Positions 9,906-21,690 of a stretch of 64,000 nucleotides of DNA are shown here, one piece after another. The first letter of the stretch is position 1; each line of letters begins with the position of its first letter. Made by a program: the position numbers and the translations under genes. This DNA is from Gymnothorax reevesii (taxonomy: Eukaryota > Chordata > Actinopteri > Anguilliformes > Muraenidae). Location: positions 98,502,447 through 98,566,446 of the forward strand of contig CM056573.1 of the NCBI GenBank assembly GCA_029721435.1, written 5' to 3'. Under the pieces are notes generated by a model. That model made no database searches, was not told where the DNA came from, and was given only the letters and a program-made list of their open reading frames with translations.

Positions 9906-10453
9906 TTCAAATTTTATCCTTCAGTATTCTGGAAAGAGCTCATTTTATTGAGCTTGTTTCGTGGTAACAAGTTATGTGTATATGAAATAACATTGGTCCT
10001 TGGGGGTGTATGCAAATACAAGTCCTCCAGTAATGCTGGGAGCCATCAATTGCCCCCTTTGCCGTGTAGAGCGTACTTGACGCTGTGCTCGGTGAGGGTA
10101 CGTCTCTCAAAGTAAAAACCTTCCTGTACACCACTGGGTAACCAATGTTAAAATATACTGCCCTGAAGTGATGGCACAGATGCAGTAAAGGTAGCGAAGG
10201 CCATTATTGTACTTACTGAATAATCTAAAACCACATTCTCCAAACCTTTCTTATTCCCAATTTCACTTAACTCTATAGCTGTCCTTAAAAGGACAAATTT
10301 CAGCAATTATGAGTATAATGTGGCTGACAGCCCCCTTTCAGTATTTCTTGAGTGACTTTACTGATAAAGAAAAGTCTGAAAGCCAATTATTTTTCCAAAG
10401 CAAGACTATTTTAGTACAAAGACCGTTGCACGTGCTATTCTAAACCCTGCAGT

Positions 10454-10914
10454 TGTGAAGTTATTAGCTAAGATCCAGGCCAGGAACCAAATTTGGAGTC
10501 AGAGTACAATCCAATAGTAGGGTTTATTCATAATAATATGCTATTGACAGAGGGACGGAGCCGAGAGCAGAATTACACAGTTCAGTCCAGATGCTACCAG
10601 CTTGGATGCAAAAGGCATGTCCTTGCCCAGCCAGTGGCAATCCAGGACAGCAACCAGATGGAGTGTACACTTCACCAGAGCAGAATTGTCAGATGACAGG
10701 ACGGGGGAGTTTAGCAAGAATGCTGTCCGAATCCTGCTGACTGCAGACGGCTTGGGAGATGTTCCTTATAAACTGGGCAGAGGAACAGACTGAGGGTTGA
10801 TTCATAGTATTCCTGTCTCAGTCCTGGAGACCGAGAGTTAGGCTTGGGTGTTTGTTCCTATTGATAGCCCAAGGAAGAGAACTTCAGTATTTTACTATCA
10901 TCAAAGATTACACA
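10454..10914 (-). repeat. possible solo LTR
   Basis: The stretch begins TGTG and ends CACA. Read on the reverse strand it has a TATA-like TTTATAAGG, then a GAATAAAC polyadenylation-like signal about 230 bases further on, spaced as in an LTR. The bases outside the ends do not form a target duplication (GCAGT against TAATT), so the call is tentative. No gene was seen between 9906 and 11100. Confidence 0.3.
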
Positions 10915-11101
10915 TAATTTCTGATGAATTTCTGATTAGCTAGGTGCTGAAGGGCATATAGCGAATGACAATCCAGCAACTTTCAATCTCAAAGTAAGGA
11001 CTATGCATATGCAAGCACAAGTGTGAGGGAATAGGGAGACATAAATTTGTAACAGCTGATGGGGAGAGCAGGCAGGCTATAAGCCAATCAAAGGTGACAA
11101 T

Positions 11102-12000
11102 ATGGGCCCTATTTTAGCAATCTAAGCGCACAGTCTAAAGTGCGTGGCACAACTGCATTTAGGGCTGGGCCAAATCCATTTTTGCAAGTTTTAATGAGAA
11201 TTCCAGTGTGAAATTGACTTGGGGTGTATTGAAACATGATAATGAATACTAACTTTTGTCGAATACCCCACCTCCGTACGCACGCAACTTTTCAAAATAA
11301 ATGGATTTTTAGCCAAAGCTCCCAACAGGGTAACAATGGTAGTGAATCAGGCAAAGCGTTGCTATGCATAGAAATCACATTCTTTTTCATCATTAACAAG
11401 GCTCAAAGTAGCTCCACACTTGATCGCTAGAATTCCGAGGGCCCTGACATTTAAAATGAGGCACTGAGAACTTTGAAAATGCACAGGTAGTTTATTAAAA
11501 AAGACTATTTATGCAAACAGTACCTTTAGGTAGTTTCCAGCTGGCTCCATCTTGAAACTCACAATAAGTCGATTGACGTGTAGGAATGAATACATTGCAA
11601 TCCGTTCCCATATCCTTCCTATTCGTTCATGCTCGTAAATCGACTTATCGTGACTTTCAAGGTGGAAGCAACTGGAAACTACGGAGGTGAGGCATTCGAC
11701 AAAGGTTAGTACTCGTTATCATGTTTCAATACACCCCAAGTCAATTTCACACCAGAATTCTCCTTTAACGGCGGTTTATCAGGGCGCAATGCAAAGTTCA
11801 AAGGGGTCGGACCTAATCTCTTCATTAATCATAGGCGTGTTTTGAGCGTAACAAGAAATAAGCCAATCAGTGTCATTTCCCATGTCCTTTAGAAGCCATA
11901 TGCCCTTGCCCCTTGGCGAATAGCTATTATATAGCTGTACGTCCCTAGTTGCAAGAGGAAAAAAAAGAAAAAAGTGTACACTGCAGATGTAAGGGTCTGC
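11102..12000. repeat. dispersed DNA-transposon-like repeat interrupted by a MITE
   Basis: It begins TGGGCCCTATTTTAGCAATC and continues with TAAGCGCAC and GCATTTAGGGC blocks, which I recognise as a widespread fish repeat (end TGGGCCCTATTTTAACGATC). After the MITE at 11195-11764 the same repeat resumes (CGGCGGTTTATCAGGGCGC, then AAGAAATAAGCCAATCAG). Its right end was not located and the superfamily is not certain. Confidence 0.5.
11195..11764. repeat. TTAA-flanked MITE with 80-bp terminal inverted repeats
   Basis: Arms of about 80 bp share GTGTGAAATTGACTTGGGGT (near 11207, and in reverse complement near 11750) and continue to CACCTCCGTA. TTAA lies at 11191-11194 and 11765-11768, the target typical of piggyBac and Kolobok elements. 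A second inverted repeat lies inside, with TAGTTTCCAGCTGGCTCC near 11530 against its complement near 11670. No transposase is encoded. Joining the flanks across one TTAA gives a continuous outer repeat. Confidence 0.75.
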
Positions 12001-15000
12001 AAAGCGCTCGAGTAAACCATGACTTAAAGTATGGAAACCGGAACACAGAATTCTCTGAAAATGTAATGAAAAATTTTTTAAAATATTGTTCAAAATTTAT
12101 GTTATTCATATCCTGAGGTTAAATATGGTCATATTGAATTTCCGTGGCTACAACTGAACTCATCATTACATTACTACTTGTGGATAAAACACGCAAACGA
12201 AAAGAAAGCAATATTAATTCAGGGTTACGGGTAAAAAAAAAAATATTTTGCGCTTGTGGAGAATGACTGACAGAAATTAAACGAGTGAGAAACAGCCAGC
12301 GAGAAAGAGATGGAAAAACCATTTGAATAAAATCTGACAAGAGTGAAAAGAACTTGCTTCTGATTGGCTAACAATTGAAGGTCAAGTCAGATACATGGAA
12401 GAAATCTGGATTAATTAAAGACGATGACAATGTCTCTGTTGCTTTTGCTGCTGCTAAAATGGTTTTTTGTGGCCATTTAGTTTTTCAGCCAAACTAAACA
12501 ATAATGAAGACATTTCAGATAAAATGCGGGGTTTTGAATGTGATAAAAGAAGCAGAATGGATGGATGGCAGGCACTGTATTAATGAATCAGGTCAGTTTC
12601 GAAATAGATTTTTTAGATAATTGTAGATAATGGGTCATCCCATGCATGACTTATCCAGCACATTTTTTCAACACTTCAAACATTTGTTCAGTTACAGTTT
12701 GTGTTTCATGTGACGGCGGCAAAAATCCACGCACTGTTCTAGAAGATGTGTCATGTAATGAATACATACGGTAAACATTGTTGCCGAATAGCCATCCCTT
12801 CAGGAGGAATCTTTGGGAGAACAGCAAGAATGACAGAGCTCACAATATCAAGAGGTCGTGGCTTTATTCGGAAGAATTTGCAAATACCTAAAAGCATAAC
12901 CACACATGTTGAATCTCAAATTACCTGATGGAACGGGATCACTTACGAATTAAATAGCCTTTATCACAGCATGACCTAATGTGCGTACGTTGGTTGCACA
13001 AACCATTCTGACACGCATTTTTAAATATCATGACAAAATCTTTCACATCGTAATCTCTTTCTCTTTTTTTAATCGGTTGCCTGAGTCATCCCTGCATGGG
13101 TAGTGTATAACAAGCAGAGTGAATGTGTGTTGTGCTCTCCTACAAAAACGCATGATACTATCTGACTATAGGGGAGGGGACACGAAAGGGATTTACACAA
13201 GGGCTGCGAAAGTTATTCGTCAAAATCAAAGTTAAACCACATCTATCACAGAAGGAAATCAATGATGATCTCTTTACTGGACAGGAAACAAATCAGTTTG
13301 TCAGGAGTGTCACACAGGAAAGATGGAGTTTAAGAATATGAACTGAGTGAATGGTTGATTCTGCATTGAAAAGGAGTCAGGGTTGAATTCAATGAAGAGG
13401 GGTCAGGCGATGTTTTGACCCTGTGGACCTTGTGGATGGGGTGCCATCATTATATGAAGATCACACAAGGGTTAATGCATTTCAATGCATTTCTTTCCGC
13501 AGACAACTCAGGCCGTGAAGTAGAGTGACTGCTCCCGTGTAGGCGCCAACAGATAACCGGGGAAAAAGCATCACCACTTTTCATTGCTCCACATATTCAG
13601 CCTCAAGTGTTCAGTTCTATTATTCATAATTCTAGTTATTTTCAGAAAGTACTTGTATGGAGACGTCCTTCGAATGTCCACTGCAGTGCTTCTATCCCTC
13701 ATAAGCTGCGGCTGGCATTATAAATTGAATTCAACGCTTTCTAGTCTCCGTTCAAAAGCAAATGTCTGTTTTATTCCACCCTAAAAAAGCTATTACTGCT
13801 ATTTATTGGAAAGACTGGCATGACTGGTGACCATCTCTGGTTCGCAGTGAAATTGGGTGCCATGATGACTCCCTGTGGTGCAATCTAATAGGGTTTTTGG
13901 GGCAGTGAAAACGATGCCTTTTGGCACTGTCACGGCTAAAGCAGAGAGAGACGGCACGGAAGGCACTTTGGATGGCTGTCTGGGGTGTGGTCTGTCAGTT
14001 CCAGTGCCAAGTTCAGGTCTCTGTTGGGCCACAGAAACAGCACCATGCCTGCCTGGCATCATGACAAGCCACTAGCCACTTCACATCTAGTAATTACTGT
14101 GAAAAAATCCCTCTTCACCTTCAAAGTGGCCCAGTTTGTAGAACATTACCCACAGCTAAGGCGATAAATCTGCATGCCTTCATTTTATTTTAAGGGCGGC
14201 TGCTACGGGGACTGCAAGCTCTTGCGACTGTTCTTTGACAGTTCCACATGTGCAGATCGAGTCCATTGAAAGTTTTTTTACAAGTGAAAAATTTGATATG
14301 TACTCAAATGTAATGGTAAATTGAGTCGGACTGTCTTGGAAATTTTTCTCACTACTGTTCGAAACCTTACTTTTTATGTGTTGGTAGATGGCACATATTT
14401 TTATGGAGCATACTTAAGCTCTCGTTAGCACTTTGACAGGCAAATTAATATATAAAATTTCATACTCAATTTGCATGAATTTAATGGTAAAGCCCTCTCG
14501 CTCAAGCACTCTTCAGATACATGGAGTTTGTTACTTCCACACAACATAAAAATGTTAATGTATTCCTAAGTGCCTCAATTGAGACTCCCAAACAAAAATA
14601 TACAACATTCACAGCACTGACATTAGTTCAATGAGAACTATCTTTTAAATATGTTAAGACCAGAGCATCGCTGACATTTAGGAGCTAATGTGTTGTCATT
14701 TGATCCCATTGCTCTTCTGTTTGTCCAGCATGCCACACACCCCTTACTTATTAATGAATGGCATTTGAGGGTGACAGCAAGGCAGGAAATCCTAGATTGT
14801 TAGGCAACTGATGTCATATTGACATGCAAACCTGGATAACTTGAACAACAAAATGCCAGTTAAAGGTGGATATCAACAAATAATTTTGTAAGTAATAAAG
14901 TAATCTCAGTCTTCAAAGGTTGCACACTGCAAAAGCTGCTATATTCCATAGCAGCCTCTGTCAGCCAAGCTATTCATCGTTAATATGCCCAAGACAATTC

Positions 15001-16599
15001 ATTCTGTAATCAGGATAAGTAATGCTATAAACTAATTCTTCCACAGGTTAAACAAAGGAGAGACAGGTTAATTAATTTGTTATCACCCTTTCCCCAACCC
15101 CAACCATAAATATTCATTTGCGGACCCCTTGAAACCTACTTGATAAATGCTTACTCCCATTTAAAAAAGGTCAGTAGCTACAGATGAATGGAACAGAATG
15201 TGACCAAATGCAGCTTGAAGCATTTCTTAGATTTTATTAGCGGCAAGGACATGCCAGTGATTACAAACAAAACAAATAACAATAGTCAATGGAAGAGTAT
15301 TGGAGCTACAACATTTTTGGCACTGTTGTCAGGACTTTAAATATGAGGTTAAGGTCCTGTCTGTCAGCTGTAATTTGAGGGTCTTTGAATCCATACTGGT
15401 GATGCGGGAAGGAATTGCAGCTTTCATGCATGCATACACCCCCAAACCCCCCCGCCCCATTTTATGGGAACAAAGGTAATTGGCCAATTGACTGCTGAAC
15501 AGTTTCCCTGCCCGCCGTGCGTCTTATTGATCTGTAGTTCATGCTAAATAATACTAAAAGAATGGTAACATTACATTTTGGTTTAGCATTTGCATTTGAG
15601 ATCTGATGCTGGAACGAATATATGTCAGTGGCAATGCCAGTTAGGTAAAGACATCATTGAAATAGCACCTTGTTCACAAGTCCTAAAATGTGGGATCAAA
15701 ATGATAAATAAAGCATACCGCACAAAATCCTCATTTGACTTGAAAGGAAAAGGCCACGGTATTAAAAACAAAGCACACACTATTTAAAGACAAAGCAGTT
15801 AATCACATAAATATCGACAACCTAACAAGATAAAGTTATTTTAGGTTAGAAATCTGGAATTAAATTACTATTTATAGCATTAAAATTACTCTTAAGTAAC
15901 AATTGCATCAAGCAACAAAGGAACAAAGGATTGCAATGATGAAATTGTCAAAAAGGTCAATGAACAATAAATTCCATCATTAATTGATAAATGCCATAAA
16001 TCTATCGACTGGATTGAGAAGACTGCTTATGGCACGAAACAGTTTATGAACTCTGTGTACATAACCCAACCCGGTTAGGACAAAATTATGCAAATAATTG
16101 GTCACACTTCAGATGACATTTTGCTCATATGGGCTTTATACAGCATGTACAATGCCTCCATCAACAAGACATAATGCGTTCATAAATCATACATAAGCAA
16201 ATGTCATGCTTTGTAAAGAGTGAAATCACACATCCTTATTCAGCTTGTGATGCCAGATGTCATATAACTGACAATGTCACTTAGCTAGTGGCTGAATGCT
16301 ATAAAGGGTGACATTGTCAGCCAAGTGACATTGACATTGTCACATCTGGCATCACATGCTGAATCACTGGCATCACATACGTGTGGATCTGACCATATCA
16401 GACAAGGACCAGAGGATAGCCATGACCCTAAAGTGTATTCTGGCTTTATCCTTTATTCTAGCCCATTTGGGACCATAATTTTAATAAATAAACATTATGA
16501 TATATCTAAGGAGATTGAAACTTTCAATAGATACAATAAAGTAATGTGGAAAATCATTACTTAAATAATAAGTAGGGTCATTTTCTCATAGACTTCTGT
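12001..16599. other. no gene seen; small inverted repeat at 16239-16363
   Basis: Long AT-rich stretch without a convincing coding frame; the open frames seen at 12746-12928, 13584-13784 and 13799-14062 carry no recognisable domain. At 16239-16363 TTCAGCTTGTGATGCCAGAT is matched in reverse by ATCTGGCATCACATGCTGAA, with related GACATTGTCA blocks between, forming a foldback of about 125 bp. Conserved non-coding elements could be present but cannot be recognised without comparison to other genomes. Confidence 0.5.
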
Positions 16600-16639
16600 T
16601 GGGTTGAACTTCTTTCTGCAACCACCGACGTCGCCATCT

Positions 16640-18460
16640 GCTGGTCATTAAATACAATACAAATTTTGGAGATATCCACATTGGCCTCAGTTTTCAGACC
16701 CGAGCGCAATATCCATCTTTTTATACAGTCAAAGAAGCGGCCCTAGGTCTCTGACAGGCTGGTGAATTCATCAGTCGGGAACTATGCGCTGAAAGTTTCA
16801 AACTTTTCTGAGTTCATAAGCTCCTCTCCAGATGACTAAAGCGCTGTGAAATTTGAGAACAAAGACTGTTATGAATTGAATTGTACAGTGTCTTGTACAC
16901 CTGCCATGGATCCTGCTGTCCCTGTCTTTGTTTTCTTCTGTGTATCACTTCAGGATCCTCTGTCATGTCTGCAACTTTTTGCTAAATGGCATCAAAAACC
17001 CTCTCTGACTTGAGCTCCTCAAACTTGTGCATCAGGTTCTCTATGAGCCTTTAACAGAAGGACACATCCATGGACTTGTGCTGCAAGATGTCAAAAATTA
17101 CTTCTGTGCATGCAAGCACTGTCTCAAATGTGAGAAGTACTAAAGTGATGCTATCTGCCATGTGTATTGTCTCATCATCCAAGTTGGGATCTTCAACAAT
17201 GCATGTGAATGTTTCCATTAACTTATTAGAGTTAGAGGCAACTGCATTCACAACCCTTGGGGTGAAATTCCAATATGTTGGAGCATTTATTGGCATTTTT
17301 GCACACCGAACGTCCTTAAGCATCATCACTCTTGGAAAAAAAAAATGAGGTGAATCCACGCAATGTAGCAAAATCACCTCAGGCTTGATTTCACGCCCTG
17401 GTTAAGAGCAAAGCAATGCACAAATATCAACACAAGGGGCACTTTGGCTTGCCATCAGCTTGCTATAATACCATAACAGCAGCATCATCATAAATTTGAG
17501 CGATGAGCTTTTTGGTGAAGTTGAATTGCGTCCTTGCCCTCTCAACAAAATCATACAACGCCTGTGCATCTCTCCCACTTGACACATCGAAAACCCCAAG
17601 AAATAGTCCTGAATGGCACCCTGGTCATCAGCATATAGGACAATGACAGACAGCTGTGAATGACAGCTTACATCAGTGGTCTTGTTGATCTGCCACGAGG
17701 AGCAGGGAGCAGCATCTACTACTTTTTTATTTCATTTTTGATGGTGGTGGCGATTTCAGAAATTAAATCATTCTGAATTGTTTTCGACATTCCAGTGAAC
17801 AAAACCAAATTTTGTAAAAAGGCTCGGCTAGTAAAATGTCATACTGTGCAATTATATGGGCCAGCTTTCTGCAGTCGTCTTTATAAGCAGAATTCTCCCG
17901 CTCATTTTGTTTCCTGAAAGCTAGCTCTTGCATGCCCAGATAATCTGTAGTGTCAATCAGATGTTTAAGATCATCTCTGTTCCTCCTCACCTTTTCCATG
18001 TGTGCAGCAGTTTGCAGACACAGCCCTCATCCAGTATTTGGTCAATGGGCATCCTCCCAAGTAACTTGAAACAAACATTAGCACTGATGTTGTACTTGCC
18101 AGCATAATGATGGTTGGTTGCCAGATCCAAATTCTTAATATCTCCAAATCCCTCGACAGTCCACCACATTGATTTTCCCATGAGAAGACAGTGCCAGCGA
18201 TACAAACGATTGGTCGCAAGACTCCCTGTTAGCCAAGTGTACAGGTCATACCAAGAAGTATTAAATTGTCCAACCTTTCCATTTTTCTTTGTAAATTTTT
18301 GGAAGTGGTCCTTTTGATGCGTGCCTTCTCTCTGTATTCCAAATTGCTGAATGGAGTTTGCAATAAAAAGTTGACCACGTCCATCCTGCTGGGTTGGCTC
18401 ACTTGGAATGCCTAATACAAAAATCCCATGAGAGCATCATGCTGCCATGTTTACCGTAGT
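16640..18460 (-). pseudogene. hAT transposase relic (ZMYM1/TTF-type)
   Basis: On the reverse strand the fragments follow the order of a TTF-finger hAT protein. A TTF-type zinc-finger region (YRWHCLLMGKSMWW, then GFGDIKNLDLATNHH, 18205-17990) comes first. The conserved helix EKVRRNRDDLKHLIDTTDYL with GMQELAFR and NERENS (17999-17870) follows, then a decayed catalytic part (LIAQIYDDAAVM near 17480) and a C-terminal region with WNFTPRVVNAVASNSNKL and ADSITLVLLTFE (17275-17100). Several frameshifts and stops interrupt it. Such proteins move hAT elements, and domesticated relatives exist, but this copy cannot encode a full protein. Terminal repeats were not found. Confidence 0.7.
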
Positions 18461-18607
18461 AATCTGTATGTGGGCTGAAGAGAAACTTCTCAGCTTTCAG
18501 GAACAGTTGGAATTTTTTTCTATTGCGCAAAACTTACAGTAATTAAGGTACATAGAAAATTACGCGCGCATCTGTGTCGGCGACGATACGTTTGGTTCAA
18601 AAGGGTT

Positions 18608-18832
18608 AAGGCGCCGCATTGCAGAGCAGTAGTGACCGCCACAATGCAGGTTCGATCCTCAGTCATAGTTACCGGCAGTGGTCAGTAACCTTTTCAGAGC
18701 GGCTCACAATTGGTTTTGTGCTGCAGGGAAATAAATTGGGAAGGGACTGCCGGGTTGGGATATTTGAATAGTAGCTTTGTTCATTGCTCAATCGCCTCCT
18801 GTAGGCCAGCCGCCACCACAACTAAATTTTAA
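18608..18832 (+). repeat. SINE copy 2, truncated
   Basis: Matches the first half of the SINE at 199-684: GCATTGCAGAGCAGTAGTGA, box B-like CAGGTTCGATCCTC, TTTTCAGAGCGGCTCACAAT, AATTGGGAAGGGACTGCCGG and TCGCCTCCTGTAGGCCAGCC. It stops near 18832, without the second half or the A-rich tail. Confidence 0.8.
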
Positions 18833-20319
18833 GTTTACTGCATCAACCACCAACTACTCTCAACTTGACAATAAACTAAATTAACTAAAAGCCACCTCTT
18901 ACTGTCTCTCTCTCTGTTTTTGTTTCTCATCAAAATCTCCTAACACTGCAATGGAGTAGGCAAGCAGTTCGCGTATATGACCAATCCCCTCCCCCCCCTC
19001 CACTTTTAATTGTTGTGCAGTATGTAATTATTTTATACCAACCACTGATTCAGGGATAGAAATAGAATTTTTTTTCACTGGACATCTGGACTGGTAATCA
19101 CTCAGGTTTACTAGTCCTCCCAGTCTTTTACTAGACAGCCTTTTACAGCGCCAATAAGATATCTGTATCTCAACCTTTTTCATTTGGTTTAATTTTTATT
19201 TTACAACTGAACCTCACACCTATATGCTAATTTAACTCCAGTTATGTTCTATTACAAATTAATCAGTCATTCCAATAAATGTAAGAGACAGATGACACAA
19301 GCCCTTCTGTAAAACAGAGAGCAACTTTTTCTTCATAATTAATAGAAAATGATAAAAACGTCAAATTTTAAAGCCCTTCAGTACCTTGGACAAAGAGAAA
19401 TCCTTGGCCAAGTATTGATATGACCTAAAATGCGGGTTCGTCCATTTGTAATTATTTTCAAAACTAGTTAAAACATAGTATATAATTGCCATTCGTCAAA
19501 ATTTGATGCTTTTATTTTATCCAAGATAGGTAATGAAATTCAGGAATACTTGGCAGTTATTATTTCAAAAGTTAATATCAAATTATTCAACATCCATCTG
19601 CTGTTCGTGTTCACTGTCCATTATGGATTAAAGTCCATACATAGCTTATGATTTGATACTATTCTCTAATTTACGCTGAATTACATTTTTTTTAGATTCT
19701 GAAAATGTAAGCAGTGTTCTGATTGTCTAGTCTAACATCGGTCGATCCACAAATTCTAACGCGGGGAGGGTCCGGACCTCAACCATCACACAATATTTTG
19801 CAGTTTTTTTGTGCAATTAGCTCAGCTAGAAATCCTCGTTTTCATCCGTTTTTTTAATTTTAATATCTGTGTATGCGGACATCGAGCTAGGTGATTGAAT
19901 GATGATAAAAGCAAACAGCAGAAACACAAATATACAGTGACAATGTTATTACAAATTATGCCATGTATCATATAAATTCTCCAGAAGTTGACCTTTGTCC
20001 GCAAACATATTTACAATGGAAAGAATTCTGTATTCAGCCTCCACCAATATCGAATGAAATCCGTACTTTTTTGGCTTACCTTGATATTTTAGTATCCTGA
20101 CAAACATTTTGTTGCGTAAAAACATCAAACATACATACTCTAAAACTTAAGAGTTGAATTTCTATTGCTGCTATACATGGTAATGTCATATAACGGCAGG
20201 AGCCATGTCACTGATGACACACCGGGTTGCTAAGTAATATGCACCTGTGATATTAAATATGCATTCATGATATTAAACATGATTTTAAAGCCCCTGATCA
20301 CTTATAAAACCCCCCAAAA
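18833..20319. other. no gene seen
   Basis: AT-rich, with short T-runs and a C-rich patch near 18990. I see no coding frame, terminal repeat or RNA gene. Confidence 0.5.
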
Positions 20320-21690
20320 TATATTGGCCAGAGGTGGTACTGAATGCCATTTTTCATTCATCTCTTTCTCTGATGTGAATCAGATTGTAAGCACTGCGGA
20401 GGTTGAGCTTAGTGAAGATGGTCGCTCCACAAAGCTGCTCCACAGCACTCGGGACCAGGGGGAGTGGGTAACAGTACTTAACCGTGACGTCATTTAGGCC
20501 TCTGTAATCTATGCAGGGGCAGAGACCTCTGTGTTTCTTCTACACAAAGAAATAGCTGGCGGATGCTGGTGAAGTGGAGGGATGAATGAAATCTTGTTAC
20601 AGGGCTTCCTGCATGTGCTGCTCCATTGCTTGTGTCTCAGCCACGGACAAGGGGTATATTCAATTCCTTGCTAGAGTGGTGCAAGACAGTAGCTCGATTG
20701 CACAGTCCCACCAATGATGCGGGGGTAGCTGTGTAGCTCTCTCCTTACTGAAGGCTGCCTGTAGATCATGGTACTCCTGGGGAATGTCAGGCTGGTCCAC
20801 TTGTTCGGGGCTCCCGACTGTGGTTGAGGCTTGAATGAGGGGGTCATGGTGTTGTCAGCAAGCTAGTGCCCGGAGGTATAGTCGTCGGGTGTTCCAAGCG
20901 AAAGTGGGGTTGTGAGTCAGTAGCCAAGGTAGACCGAGGATGATGGGGCGACTGGAAAATTGTAGAATTAGCAGCAGGATCGTCTACAGGTGGTGCTGTT
21001 GGATCATGAGGGAGATCGGCGCTATCTGGTGCGTCACGCTACAGTTGCCCAGGGGTTTTCCGCCGCTGGCCGCCGCCATCAGGGAGATGCAGAGCTCGTG
21101 GGACACTGAGCCCTCATGCCAGCTGGCTGGAGATGAAACTCCCCGCTGCACCAGAGTCAATCAGGGCTTCTGTGGAAAGGGTCAGACCCTTACAGGACAC
21201 CTCGACAGGTATCTTGAACTGTTGTCCTGTGATAGCTGAGGGCAACACCTTTACCTCTTGGGGCGTGATTTCTCCTTCCTGACTCGGGAGCAGGGGTCAG
21301 CTCTTCTACAGGGGCGAGGATCTGCAGATCTGGCTTGTCCCAACTCCATGGGCTTCCCACCTTCAGCGGTGGAACCTTCGGAAACCCAAGGCTGGCTCTG
21401 GCGTTTCTCCTGCAGCAGCTGGTCCAGGCTTATGACAGCATTGATGTAGGCAGGCAGGGACATCTCAAGATCCCTGCAGGCCATCTCTGCACTGAGCTCT
21501 GGGCACAGCGCCTTCCTGAAGATGGATAGTAAGGCTGGATCATTCCAGCCACTGGCTGCAGCCAAGGTTCAGAACTGGAGGGGGCGTAATCCGCTGGGGT
21601 CTTGTTCCCTTGACTGAGCTCCAGTAGCTGGTCGCCAGTGTTTTTCCCGGGGTGCTTCCCTGTATAATGTCCAGTGGAATCTGGTTAGAG
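20320..21690 (-). pseudogene. Ty3/gypsy gag-protease-RT relic
   Basis: Reverse-strand reading gives, in order, a gag segment (GWNDPALLSIFRKALCPE and ACRDLEMSLPAYINAVISLD, 21565-21400) and a protease active site region (TEALIDSGAAGSFISSQLA near 21150, DSG triad). The start of a reverse transcriptase follows ([37 protein letters not shown], 20535-20360). The first catalytic residue, normally Asp in KLDLRSAYN, reads Asn. Stops (for example within the FFV-KKHRGL stretch) and frameshifts are common between these islands. The rest of pol and both LTRs are missing. The order and motifs are firm; it is a different gypsy copy from that at 127-1490. Confidence 0.85.

Noticed and set aside
13799..14062. 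87-codon reverse open frame, GC-richer than its surroundings
   Set aside because: The opposite strand is open over the same stretch and neither translation shows a known domain.
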